Assembly (NCBI GenBank): GCA_964371025.1
Contig: CAYJKH010000001.1
Coordinates: forward strand, 186,001 to 250,000
Length of the DNA stretch: 64,000 nucleotides
Direction: 5' to 3'
From: CAYJDP01 sp964371025
Lineage (GTDB): Bacteria > Bacillota_I > Bacilli_A > RF39 > UBA660
The translations under genes were made by a program, and so were the position numbers. The notes under the pieces are model-generated. The model was not told where the DNA came from and searched no databases. It saw only the letters and a program-made list of their open reading frames with translations. Every line of letters starts with the position of its first letter. The first letter of the stretch is position 1. Of this stretch, positions 44,119 to 52,758 are shown piece after piece.

Positions 44119-45547
44119 AGTAGTTATCGGATTAGAGGTTCACTGTGAACTTCATACTAACTCAAAGAATTTTTCAACTGCTAAAAACACGTTTACAAAT
44201 AAGCCTAATACAAATGTAATGCCTGTTGATATAGGATTACCAGGAATATTACCAGTAGTTAATAAAGAAGCGGTTAAAAAAGCTTTAAAAGTAGCGACTG
44301 CTCTTAACTGTAAATTACCGGATGAAGTATTATTTGATAGAAAAAATTATTATTATCCAGACTTACCAAAAGGGTATCAAATAACTCAAGTTACTAAACC
44401 AATGGGAGTAAATGGATTTATAAATGTAAAAGTAAAGGATAGTATTAAAAAAGTAGAGATTCATCAAATTCATTTAGAAGAAGATACTGCGTCCCTTGAA
44501 CACTTTAATACTTTTTCACTACTTGATTATAATAGAAGTGGAATTCCTTTAATTGAAATTGTTACAGAACCTTGTTTATCAAGTGCGGATGAAGCTATTA
44601 GTTTTTTAGAAACGTTAAGAAGTTTATTTTTATATACGGAAGTGTCAGAGGCTGATTCGAAAAAAGGACAAATGAGATGTGATGTTAATATCTCTTTAAT
44701 GAAGGAAGGATCAAGTGAACTTGGAACTAAAGTTGAAATGAAAAATATTAATGCTTTTAATATTGTAAGAAGTTCTATTGAATATGAAATTAAAAGACAA
44801 ACAGAAATTTTAAATAGTGGAGAAAAAGTATTACAACAAACGAGAAGATATAGTGAAGAAGATAATAAAACTTATCCAATGAGAGATAAAGCAGATGCTA
44901 TTGATTATAAATATTTTATTGAACCTAATTTACCACCAGTTAAATTAAGTGAAGAATTTATTTTAGAAATAAAAAATTCAATTCCAATGTTACAACATGA
45001 AAGAGTAGAAAAATATATTAATAAATATAAATTATCTGAAAAAGATGCAGAAACTTTAACTAAAGAAAAAGATGTAGCTAATTATTTTGAAGATGTTATT
45101 AAAAATGGAATTGATGCTAAAACAGCTAGTAATTGGGTAATTTCAGTTATTCTAGGATCACTAAATAAACTAGATATTTCTTTAAAAGAAATGTTTATTA
45201 CATCAACTATGTTAGCGGACATCTTAAAATTAGTAGAAGAAGAAAAATTATCAAGTCTAAACTGTAAAAAAGTATTATATGAGGCAATGGATTTGAAAAA
45301 ACCGCCGCTTGATTTAATAAATGAACAAGGAATTAAACAAATTGATGATAAAGACACTTTAATAAAAGTAATAAATGAAGTTATAGATGAAAATTTAGAT
45401 ATATTTGAACAATATTTAAATGGTAATAATACAGTAGCTAATTTCTATATAGGAAAAGTTATGAGTAAAACAAATAGACAAGCAAATCCGAAAGTAGCAT
45501 TAGAGTTAATTAAGGAAGTTTTAGAAGGGAGAAAGAACAATGTATAG
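44111..45547 (+). CDS. gatB: Asp/Glu-tRNA amidotransferase subunit B
   Basis: Kinase/amidotransferase subunit that activates misacylated Asp-tRNA or Glu-tRNA. It is 478 residues from the ATG at 44111 (MYKVVIGLEVHCELHT); a GTG at 44102 is less likely because of the GGTGA site between. Seen: PVDIGLPGILPVVNKEAV, RKNYYYPDLPKGYQITQ, EEDTASLEHF, DYNRSGIPLIEIVTEP, and the C-terminal YqeY-like tail. The zinc-site cysteines of some GatB proteins are absent, as in Bacillus. It overlaps aspS by 8 nt. Confidence 0.95.
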   Translation: MYKVVIGLEVHCELHTNSKNFSTAKNTFTNKPNTNVMPVDIGLPGILPVVNKEAVKKALKVATALNCKLPDEVLFDRKNYYYPDLPKGYQITQVTKPMGVNGFINVKVKDSIKKVEIHQIHLEEDTASLEHFNTFSLLDYNRSGIPLIEIVTEPCLSSADEAISFLETLRSLFLYTEVSEADSKKGQMRCDVNISLMKEGSSELGTKVEMKNINAFNIVRSSIEYEIKRQTEILNSGEKVLQQTRRYSEEDNKTYPMRDKADAIDYKYFIEPNLPPVKLSEEFILEIKNSIPMLQHERVEKYINKYKLSEKDAETLTKEKDVANYFEDVIKNGIDAKTASNWVISVILGSLNKLDISLKEMFITSTMLADILKLVEEEKLSSLNCKKVLYEAMDLKKPPLDLINEQGIKQIDDKDTLIKVINEVIDENLDIFEQYLNGNNTVANFYIGKVMSKTNRQANPKVALELIKEVLEGRKNNV

Positions 45548-47264
45548 AGACACATTTTGTGGTTTAGTAGATGAAAATTTTATAGATAAAGCAATAACTT
45601 TATCTGGATGGGTAGAAAATATTAGGGATCATGGAGGAGTATTATTCTTAGATTTAAGAGATAGTGAAGGGTCACTTCAATTAGTAACTAATGATAATAG
45701 TATTTTTGATAATATTACAAGAGAAAGTGTAATTAAAGTAGTGGGAACAGTAAGACTTAGAGATGAGGACACTGTCAATGAAAAATTAAAATCAGGAAAA
45801 GTAGAAGTATTAGTTTCATCTTTAGAGGTTTTAAGTAAAGCTAAAAGTGAATTACCATTTGAGGTTATAACTTCTAGAAATAGTAATGAGGAAGTTAGAT
45901 TTAAACATAGATATTTAGATTTAAGAAATAAAGAATCAAGAGATAATATTGTTTTAAGAGCTAATGTAATTAATCATTTAAGAGAAAAAATGCAATCATT
46001 AAACTTTATGGAATTTCAAACACCAATCTTAACGGCATCTTCACCAGAAGGGGCAAGAGATTTTGTAATTCCCTCTAGAAAACATAAAGGTAAATTTTAT
46101 GCATTACCACAAGCACCTCAAATTTTCAAACAATTAATAATGGTTTCTGGATTTGATAGATATTTTCAAATAGCACCATGTTTTAGAGATGAAGATGGTA
46201 GAAGTGATAGAACTCCAGGTGAATTTTATCAATTAGATTTTGAAATGAGTTTTGCAACTGAAGAAGATGTTTTAAAAGTTGGAGAAGAAATATTTCATGA
46301 TGTATTTACTAAATTCGGAAATAAAAAAGTAAGTGATAAACCATTTAGAAGATTATCTTTTAAAGAAAGTATGAGTAAATATGGTACTGATAAACCTGAT
46401 TTAAGAAACCCTTTAGAAATAGTTGATTTAACTTCTATTTTTGAAGAAACAACTTTTAAACCATTTGTAGGATCTTCTATTAAAGGGATAGTAGTTGATG
46501 AGATTGGAAGTAATTCAAACTCTTGGTTTAATGAAATAGTAGATTTTGCAAACTCACTTGGAATGCCAGGGATTGGGTATGTAACTTTACTTGAAGATAA
46601 TACTTTAAAAGGGCCAATTGATAAATTTTTATCAGAAGAAGAAAGAACAAACTTAATATCTAAGTGTAATTTAAAAACTAATTCAGTAGTATTTTTTATA
46701 GCAGATAGAAAAGAGTCTAAAGCATTATCGTATGCATCTAAAATTCGTGTTGAATTAGGATTAAAATCAGAAATAACAGATTTAGATAGTTTTGAATTTT
46801 GTATAGTTAATGATTTTCCAATGTTTGAATATGATGAAGAAAGTGAAAAATATATCTTTACTCATAATCCGTTTTCGATGCCTAAAAATAAAGATGCTAA
46901 GATAGAAGATATTTTAGCATATCAATATGATTTTGTTTGTAATGGTTATGAAATGGCATCAGGAGCTGTAAGAAATCATGATGTTGATTTATTAGAGAAA
47001 ATGTTTAAAATAGTAGGATATGATAAAGAAGTATTAGAAACTAAATTTACATCACTTTATACTGCCTTTAAATATGGAGCACCACCTCATGCTGGAATGG
47101 CTCCTGGGATAGATAGAATCCTAATGTTATTAACAGAAGAAGAAAATATTAGAGAAGTTATATTATTCCCAATGAATAATAATGCTCAAGATTTAATGAT
47201 GGGATGTCCATCTAATATATCAGAACAACAACTTAGAGAAGCGCACATTAAAGTAAGAGATTAA
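45540..47264 (+). CDS. aspS: Aspartyl-tRNA synthetase, bacterial type
   Basis: Class IIb synthetase of 574 residues with an N-terminal OB anticodon domain (LSGWVENIRDHGGVLFLDLRD), motif 2 (FRDEDGRSDRTPGEFYQLDFEM), a GAD insert (about 290-400) and motif 3 (GAPPHAGMAPGIDRILML). Position in the gatCAB operon under a probable Asn T-box suggests a non-discriminating enzyme that also charges tRNA-Asn, with GatCAB converting Asp-tRNA-Asn to Asn-tRNA-Asn. That is inference. A terminator follows immediately. Confidence 0.95.
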   Translation: MYRDTFCGLVDENFIDKAITLSGWVENIRDHGGVLFLDLRDSEGSLQLVTNDNSIFDNITRESVIKVVGTVRLRDEDTVNEKLKSGKVEVLVSSLEVLSKAKSELPFEVITSRNSNEEVRFKHRYLDLRNKESRDNIVLRANVINHLREKMQSLNFMEFQTPILTASSPEGARDFVIPSRKHKGKFYALPQAPQIFKQLIMVSGFDRYFQIAPCFRDEDGRSDRTPGEFYQLDFEMSFATEEDVLKVGEEIFHDVFTKFGNKKVSDKPFRRLSFKESMSKYGTDKPDLRNPLEIVDLTSIFEETTFKPFVGSSIKGIVVDEIGSNSNSWFNEIVDFANSLGMPGIGYVTLLEDNTLKGPIDKFLSEEERTNLISKCNLKTNSVVFFIADRKESKALSYASKIRVELGLKSEITDLDSFEFCIVNDFPMFEYDEESEKYIFTHNPFSMPKNKDAKIEDILAYQYDFVCNGYEMASGAVRNHDVDLLEKMFKIVGYDKEVLETKFTSLYTAFKYGAPPHAGMAPGIDRILMLLTEEENIREVILFPMNNNAQDLMMGCPSNISEQQLREAHIKVRD

Positions 47265-47276
47265 TCTTACTTTTTT
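47251..47276 (+). terminator. Terminator after aspS
   Basis: AAGTAAGA (47251-47258) pairs with TCTTACTT (47265-47272); the stop codon sits in the 6-nt loop; T-run follows. Confidence 0.75.
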
Positions 47277-47278
47277 AA

Positions 47279-47306
47279 TTGACACTAAATTAGATAATGT
47301 TATACT
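47279..47306 (+). promoter_or_regulatory. Promoter of the MazG-like gene
   Basis: TTGACA (47279-47284), 16-nt spacer, TATACT (47301-47306). Confidence 0.7.
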
Positions 47307-47324
47307 TTAAATAGGAGATTATAT

Positions 47325-47651
47325 ATGGAAAATTATAATAAATTAGTGAGAGATAAAATACCAGAAATTATTGAAAGTAATGGAGCAAAACCAATTACTA
47401 GAATTTTAGATGATAGCGAATATAAAATATACTTAGAAAAAAAACTAGTAGAGGAAACTAACGAAGTTTTAGAATCAAAAAATGAAGATAGATTAGAAGA
47501 ATTAGCAGATTTACTAGAAGTAATTAAAGCTTTAGTTGTTATAGAAGGCAGTAATATAGAAGAAGTTAATAATATAGCAATTGCAAAAAGTATAAAAAAA
47601 GGGGCTTTTAATAAGAAAATTTTACTTGAAAAAGTTGAAAAGCTAAAATAA
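47325..47651 (+). CDS. MazG-like nucleoside triphosphate pyrophosphohydrolase
   Basis: Small all-alpha NTP pyrophosphatase-like protein of 108 residues. It starts YNKLVRDKIPEIIE, has the metal helix KLVEETNEVLE and the second acidic helix RLEELADLLEVIKALV, together forming the ExxE..ExxD pattern. This is the phosphoribosyl-ATP-pyrophosphohydrolase-like (MazG) fold; with no histidine-pathway genes nearby, a house-cleaning role on non-canonical NTPs is likelier than HisE. The downstream membrane protein begins 16 nt later. Confidence 0.85.
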   Translation: MENYNKLVRDKIPEIIESNGAKPITRILDDSEYKIYLEKKLVEETNEVLESKNEDRLEELADLLEVIKALVVIEGSNIEEVNNIAIAKSIKKGAFNKKILLEKVEKLK

Positions 47652-47667
47652 AGAAGTGAGGGTTAAA

Positions 47668-49371
47668 ATGATGAGTATTAAAATAAAAGAATTAAAAAGT
47701 AAAAGTAGAAAAGTCCTTAAGTCTAATTATTTATTATTAATTAGCGTTTGCTTATTTGCAGCTTTTTTAGGAAGTGAATTTACAGATTCATTAATATTTA
47801 CGGAATTGGATACAGCTTTTTTTAAAGAATTTATTACAATTCCTAATTCAGTAATAGAGGCGAAGGATGATATTTTAGGGAGTGGCAAAGGAATTTTATC
47901 TGATATAGTTAGTAGTGTAGGATCTGGTTCGATATTAGATGCATTATTAATTGCACTAACTTCAATTATTGGGTCACAAGGAATAGCAAGCGTTATTGTT
48001 ATACTTTTAGGGTTATCAGTAATATTTTTATTTTGGTTTTTTACAGCGAATGTATTCCCTGTTGCCTCAAGAAGAATATTTTTAGAAAGTAGAATATATA
48101 TAAAAACTAATGTCCAAAGAATTCTATTTTTACATCATACTAAAAAGTGGAAAAATGCAGCATGGAGTATGTTTGTTAAATTCTTTTATAATACTTGTTG
48201 GTATTTATTATTTATAATAGGAGGGCTTATAAAAAGATATTCATATTTTTTAGTACCATATATTTTAGCAGAAAATCCTTCGATTAAAGCAACTGATGCT
48301 ATTAATTTATCAAGAAAAATGATGGATGGGTATAAATGGTATGTTTTTAAATTAGAATTATCTTTTATAGGATGGTTCTTCCTTAAGATTATTACATTAG
48401 GATTATCAGGGTTATTTTACTCGAATGCTTACAAAACAGGGACTATTACAGAGTTTTATGTTGAGTTAAGAAACTTATCTATCAAAAATAAAATACATGG
48501 AATAGAAGTATTAGATGATAAATATTTATATGAATTACCTTCTAATGAAGTAATAGATAAAGAATATAAAGATATAAAAAAAGATTTAGAAAAAGATATT
48601 AAAATTAAAAACTTAAAACCTATTGAAAAAATATTAGGATATATTGGAATTACTCTTCGTAATAAAAAAATGGATAATAAAATCGAAAAAGATAGTATAA
48701 AAAAAGAAGTAGCACGAGGGTATATAGATACTTTAGAAAAAGAAAAATATCCAATGAGATTATCTAAGTTTAAAGTGGTAAAAAATAATGAAAATTTAGA
48801 TGCTTTAGTTAAATATACTATTCCAACACTTATATTATTTTTCTTTATATTTTCATTTGTAGGATGGTTTTATGAAGTGATGTTACACGTAATAAGAGAT
48901 AATGAATTTGTAAATAGAGGTGCTTTATTTGGACCTTGGTTACCGATATATGGTAGTGGTGGAGTATTAATACTATTAGTGCTTTATAAACTTCGTAAAA
49001 ATCCATTAATCCAATTTATATCTGCAGTAGTACTTTGTGGGGTTTTAGAGTATTTAACATCATATATACTAGAAATGACTCATAATGGTATGAAATGGTG
49101 GGATTACAGTGGGTATTTATTAAATATAAATGGTAGAGTATGTGCCGAGGGATTACTTGTATTTGGACTAGGAGGAATGGCAGTTGTATATATAATTGCA
49201 CCACTTATTAATAAACAAATTAAAAAAATTAATCCTCAAATTTTAATTATTATTATAACAGTTTTAATTACTTTATTTGTAACAGATTTAATTTATTCAT
49301 CAATTAATCCTAATACAGGAGATGGAATTACAACGGGTTATAATTATATTATAAATCCTCAAAATATCTAA
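47668..49371 (+). CDS. DUF975-CmpB fusion membrane protein
   Basis: Integral membrane protein of 567 residues joining two families. The N-terminal half (IKELKSKSRKVLKSNYLLLI, SRRIFLESRIY, YILAENPSIKATDAINLSRKMMDGYKW) matches DUF975. A charged linker of about 100 residues follows. The C-terminal half (FSFVGWFYEVMLHV, NRGALFGPWLPIYGSGGVLIL, EYLTSYILE, WWDYSGYLLNINGRVC) matches the CmpB/putative ABC-transporter type IV family. Neither family has a firm function. The start at 47668 follows GTGAGGG; an adjacent ATG at 47671 is possible. Confidence 0.8.
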   Translation: MMSIKIKELKSKSRKVLKSNYLLLISVCLFAAFLGSEFTDSLIFTELDTAFFKEFITIPNSVIEAKDDILGSGKGILSDIVSSVGSGSILDALLIALTSIIGSQGIASVIVILLGLSVIFLFWFFTANVFPVASRRIFLESRIYIKTNVQRILFLHHTKKWKNAAWSMFVKFFYNTCWYLLFIIGGLIKRYSYFLVPYILAENPSIKATDAINLSRKMMDGYKWYVFKLELSFIGWFFLKIITLGLSGLFYSNAYKTGTITEFYVELRNLSIKNKIHGIEVLDDKYLYELPSNEVIDKEYKDIKKDLEKDIKIKNLKPIEKILGYIGITLRNKKMDNKIEKDSIKKEVARGYIDTLEKEKYPMRLSKFKVVKNNENLDALVKYTIPTLILFFFIFSFVGWFYEVMLHVIRDNEFVNRGALFGPWLPIYGSGGVLILLVLYKLRKNPLIQFISAVVLCGVLEYLTSYILEMTHNGMKWWDYSGYLLNINGRVCAEGLLVFGLGGMAVVYIIAPLINKQIKKINPQILIIIITVLITLFVTDLIYSSINPNTGDGITTGYNYIINPQNI

Positions 49372-49376
49372 AAATA

Positions 49377-49404
49377 AAAAAACTAATTTGATTATTAGTT
49401 TTTT
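49377..49404. terminator. Bidirectional terminator
   Basis: AAAAAACTAAT (49377-49387) pairs with ATTAGTTTTTT (49394-49404), 6-nt loop. It can end the membrane-protein gene and the convergent zincin-like gene. Confidence 0.8.
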
Positions 49405-50344
49405 ATTTATTATAAAAGAACATGTCGTCTATAAATTTTGGTTTTTTAGAAATATTAGTTATTTTTCTTCCTATTTTTTCTAAGTCACCCTTTGATAATG
49501 TGGGAAGACTTTTTACTAATTTTTTATCCATGATATTATAACTGTCTTTATAAACGGATGAAGTAAATTCATTATTATTTAAAGTTCTAGTTAATAAATT
49601 TTGATTTTTGTTTTTATTTTTAAAAGAATCAATTAAAAATGATGTTGCAAAATTTAAATCTTCATGAGAATCAATATAGTTGATATAATTATTTTTTTTA
49701 GAATTTATACGTTTATAGGCATTATCTAAAGAAATAATAAATTTTGTAACATCTACATTATCTGCATACTTATTAAGTTCATTAATTAGTCCTACTAAGT
49801 CAGCATTAGAGTACATTTTTTCCATCTTATCTTCACCTACTAGTAGTGATGTATATTTAGCAATATTTTCTAAAAAATCATAAGCAGAATTTTTATTAGA
49901 ACAATTGCAATATTTTTTTGTTAAATAGTCAGTATAGCCTTCCATAATACCAATACCATATTCGTTGAATAAGTTTTTATAATAAAATCCAGACATTTTA
50001 ATACTTCTTGAATTTAAAACTGGTGTAGAAGCTACATGTAAAAATTCATGAAAGTATATTGTTTGATCTGCATTTTCGTGTATCATTACACGGTTATGAA
50101 ATTGAAAATAACCATTTAATTTTGAACTTAAGAAATATTTATCATTAAATGTTCCAGTGATTAAAGTAGGAAGGCGATTTATGAAATTATCTAAATTAAA
50201 ATTCTTATTATCTTTCATAATTTTTAAAAAGTTATTAATTTCAGTCATTAATATTTTATTGTTAAAATTTTTTCTACCAAAATATTCTTCATAATTATCT
50301 TTTGATATTTTATCTGGAATAATTATTTGATCAATAATATTCAT
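49403..50344 (-). CDS. Zincin-like (HExxH) protein, 313 aa
   Basis: Not a named family I recognise. It carries YFHEFLHVAST with HEFLH at residues 99-103 and a downstream Glu at residue 135 in MEGYTDYLTKK, the HExxH-(31)-E layout of gluzincin-type metallopeptidases. There is no signal peptide or membrane helix, so it is probably cytosolic. GGAGGG lies 5-9 nt before the ATG and a TTGTCA-17-TATAAT promoter lies upstream on the - strand. A peptidase fold is likely, activity and substrate unknown. Confidence 0.75.
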   Translation of the reverse strand: MNIIDQIIIPDKISKDNYEEYFGRKNFNNKILMTEINNFLKIMKDNKNFNLDNFINRLPTLITGTFNDKYFLSSKLNGYFQFHNRVMIHENADQTIYFHEFLHVASTPVLNSRSIKMSGFYYKNLFNEYGIGIMEGYTDYLTKKYCNCSNKNSAYDFLENIAKYTSLLVGEDKMEKMYSNADLVGLINELNKYADNVDVTKFIISLDNAYKRINSKKNNYINYIDSHEDLNFATSFLIDSFKNKNKNQNLLTRTLNNNEFTSSVYKDSYNIMDKKLVKSLPTLSKGDLEKIGRKITNISKKPKFIDDMFFYNK

Positions 50345-50369
50345 ATTATCCCTCCTTTTATAAGTGGTT

Positions 50370-50398
50370 ATTATAGCATATTTTTATATTCTTGACAA
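50370..50398 (-). promoter_or_regulatory. Promoter of the zincin-like gene
   Basis: On the - strand TTGTCA (50398-50393), 17-nt spacer, TATAAT (50375-50370). Confidence 0.75.
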
Positions 50399-50420
50399 TG
50401 ATGATTCGTTAAGATAATAT
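50392..50420 (+). promoter_or_regulatory. Promoter of the 173-aa gene, sharing its -35 with the divergent promoter
   Basis: TTGACA (50392-50397), 17-nt spacer, TAATAT (50415-50420). The -35 bases overlap those of the - strand promoter. Confidence 0.55.
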
Positions 50421-50451
50421 ATAATTTATTAATTAGAAAGAGATATTTAAT

Positions 50452-50973
50452 ATGAGTAGTAATCAACTTAATCCAAAACAAATTTTTAACTTTTCAGAAG
50501 TTCGAGATAATTTTCATAAATATGCAGTATTTTATAAAAAGAATAATGAACCAATAGTAGTAAATAGAGAAACCTTAGATATATTAAAAAATGAAGAAGA
50601 AATCATTAAAGGGTTATTTTCTCATCTTTGGTATAATTCAGTTTTATATAGTCAAATTAGAAATATTCAAGGAGAAGTAACTGAGCACGACTATAATTTA
50701 GTATTTAGTAAAAATAGTGAAGTGGTTTATAAATTGATTATGAAATTAGCATATAAACAAAAGAGACTAAATTTCCCAGTTAATCCAAGTATTGTTATGG
50801 AAGATATTGATGATAGTCCTTTATTATATAAATATAAACGAGATATTGTAAAAGGTTTATTTTGTAAAAGAGAAAATAAGGATATTTTAGAAAGATGGGT
50901 AGAATATAAAATAGCTTTAAAAAAGAAAAATTTACAAGATAATAAGAAAAAATTATTACGAAAAATAGACTAA
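50452..50973 (+). CDS. Hypothetical protein, 173 aa
   Basis: Not recognised. It is a soluble, basic, helical protein without membrane segments; it begins SSNQLNPKQIFNFSEVRDNF and ends KKKNLQDNKKKLLRKID. The opening, FSEVRDNF..YAVFYKKNNEPIVVNRETLDIL, loosely recalls the Phd/YefM antitoxin fold, but no toxin gene is adjacent, so I leave the function open. It is monocistronic between a divergent promoter and a terminator. Confidence 0.65.
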   Translation: MSSNQLNPKQIFNFSEVRDNFHKYAVFYKKNNEPIVVNRETLDILKNEEEIIKGLFSHLWYNSVLYSQIRNIQGEVTEHDYNLVFSKNSEVVYKLIMKLAYKQKRLNFPVNPSIVMEDIDDSPLLYKYKRDIVKGLFCKRENKDILERWVEYKIALKKKNLQDNKKKLLRKID

Positions 50974-50992
50974 TTTAATTATTAGTTTTTTT
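50969..50992 (+). terminator. Terminator after the 173-aa gene
   Basis: ACTAAT (50969-50974) pairs with ATTAGT (50981-50986), 6-nt loop, T-run. It includes the stop codon. Confidence 0.65.
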
Positions 50993-50997
50993 ATTTA

Positions 50998-51006
50998 TGA
51001 TATAAT
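50998..51006 (+). promoter_or_regulatory. Extended -10 element before the ABC exporter genes
   Basis: TGATATAAT, with TATAAT at 51001-51006, 28 nt before the ATG at 51035. Confidence 0.5.
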
Positions 51007-51034
51007 TATTTTAATAAAGTAAAGGAATGATTAT

Positions 51035-51868
51035 ATGGAAGAAATCAAAATATCAAATTTAACAAAAAAATATAAAGATCTAGTTGCGGTTAATAACTTA
51101 TGTTTAGAAATTAAAAAAGGTGAAATAGTAGGATTTGTTGGTAAAAATGGAGCAGGTAAAAGTACTACTTTAAGAGTGATGCTAGATATAATAAAACCAA
51201 CAACTGGTAAAATTTCTATATTAGGACTTGATAGTATAAAAGATTCTAAAAAGATAAAAGAGAAGGTTAGCTATATTCCAAGTGAAGCTGTATTTTATGA
51301 TAATTTAAAAGTGGTTGATCTACTTAATTTTTCAAAAAGTATATCGAAAAGTAATAAAGATATAAATGAATTAGTAAAGTATTTTGAACTAGATTTAACT
51401 AAAAAAATAGAGGAGTTAAGTCTTGGTAATAAAAAGAAAGTTTCGCTAGTTCAAGGATTATTAAAAGATTCTGATATTATTATATTAGATGAACCTACTA
51501 ATGGACTTGATCCTTTGATGCAAAAGAAATTTTTTGAATATATTATAAAAGAAAAAAATAAAGGGAAAACTATCTTCTTATCTAGTCATAATTTAAATGA
51601 AGTAGAAGAGTATTGTGATAAAGTTGCTATTATAAAAAATGGTTTACTAATAGATTATATAAATATGAAGGATATGAAAGATAATTATAAATTACAAATA
51701 TCTTATAATACAAAAGATGGTAAAAATAATGATTATATAATTAATAATACTAGTATAAATAATGAAATAAAAAAATTAAGTAAATTAGAAGTAATTAATT
51801 TAGAAATAAAGAAAAGAACTATCTCTGATGAATTTATAAGTTACTATGAGGAGGGGGAAGATGAGTAA
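51035..51868 (+). CDS. ABC-2-type transporter ATP-binding protein
   Basis: Cytoplasmic ATPase of an exporter, 277 residues. Walker A is GKNGAGKSTT, the Q-loop region follows, the signature is LSLGNKKKVSL (LSxGxxxK variant), Walker B is IIILDEPTNGLDP, and the switch His is in FLSSHNLNEVEE. About 70 C-terminal residues are variable. The permease starts 8 nt inside its end. Substrate unknown. Confidence 0.93.
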   Translation: MEEIKISNLTKKYKDLVAVNNLCLEIKKGEIVGFVGKNGAGKSTTLRVMLDIIKPTTGKISILGLDSIKDSKKIKEKVSYIPSEAVFYDNLKVVDLLNFSKSISKSNKDINELVKYFELDLTKKIEELSLGNKKKVSLVQGLLKDSDIIILDEPTNGLDPLMQKKFFEYIIKEKNKGKTIFLSSHNLNEVEEYCDKVAIIKNGLLIDYINMKDMKDNYKLQISYNTKDGKNNDYIINNTSINNEIKKLSKLEVINLEIKKRTISDEFISYYEEGEDE

Positions 51869-52664
51869 TATATTAAAATTAATTAAGTTTAACCTTTTTG
51901 TTACAAAAAAGACTATTATAGGATGGAGTATAGCAATATTTTTAATAATGGGTATGTATATGATTCTTTTTGACTCTATCCAAGATATTGTAAAAGCGGA
52001 AATGGAGGCTATGCCAGAGGAATTATTACAGTTTTTTGGAGTTAATAATTTAACAGATATGTCAAATTATATTACATATTTTGGAACTATCCTTGGAATA
52101 TTAATAATTGCTATATCAATATTTGCAGTTACTTATTCAGCATCTTTAATTACGAAAGAAGAAAAAACTAAATCTATTGAATTTTTAAGTGGACTTCCAA
52201 TAAGTAGAAAAGAGATATTTATATCTAAATATTTAACATCTTTAATTGCCATTATTTTTATAGTGTTATTAGCAGGATTATCTGCAACTATTTCAGGATA
52301 TATTAAAGGGGGAGATACCTTTAATATTGGTGATTTATTAAATATAATATTAATAACTGGTTTTATTCCAATTTTCTTTGGAGGAGTTGGAATTATGATA
52401 GCGGGAATTAATTCAAAAATTGCAACGGGTTCTATGGTAAGTATAATAACACTTATTAGTTATATGTTAGGGTATTTAACAGAGTTATTAAAGGATAAAG
52501 CAGAGTGGTTGAAATATTTATCTCCATTTATCTTATTTAGTCCTTCTAATGCTTTAGAATTATCTAATTCTACTGTAATAACTTTTATAATATACATTAT
52601 TTTATATATAGTATTAATTATAGTAGGATTAAAAATCTATAAGAAAAGAGATATGAAAGTATAA
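51861..52664 (+). CDS. ABC-2-type transporter permease
   Basis: Membrane subunit of 267 residues partnering the ATPase just upstream. About six membrane helices are seen, with the ABC-2 feature SLITKEEKTKSIEFLSGLPISRKEI between the second and third. It begins MSNILKLIKFNLF. An ATG at 51846 is possible but GGAGGGGG directly before 51861 fixes the latter. No peptide precursor or immunity gene is adjacent, so it may be a housekeeping lipid or drug exporter rather than a bacteriocin exporter. Confidence 0.88.
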   Translation: MSNILKLIKFNLFVTKKTIIGWSIAIFLIMGMYMILFDSIQDIVKAEMEAMPEELLQFFGVNNLTDMSNYITYFGTILGILIIAISIFAVTYSASLITKEEKTKSIEFLSGLPISRKEIFISKYLTSLIAIIFIVLLAGLSATISGYIKGGDTFNIGDLLNIILITGFIPIFFGGVGIMIAGINSKIATGSMVSIITLISYMLGYLTELLKDKAEWLKYLSPFILFSPSNALELSNSTVITFIIYIILYIVLIIVGLKIYKKRDMKV

Positions 52665-52701
52665 TGAAGTGTATACTAATATAAACTATATATGTAATAT
52701 A

Positions 52702-52730
52702 TTGAAAAAAGGGTAATATTATGATAAAAT
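52702..52730 (+). promoter_or_regulatory. Promoter of the first large surface protein
   Basis: TTGAAA (52702-52707), 17-nt spacer, TAAAAT (52725-52730), 29 nt before the ATG. Confidence 0.6.
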
Positions 52731-52758
52731 TACTATATATAATACATGGAGAATAGTA

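Noticed and set aside
44111..44250. Loss of zinc-binding cysteines in GatB
   Set aside because: The cysteine-free form is normal in Bacillus-type GatB, so it is not an anomaly.
50452..50973. Antitoxin of a toxin-antitoxin pair
   Set aside because: The N-terminus only loosely resembles Phd/YefM, the protein is too long, and no toxin-sized gene is adjacent on the same strand.
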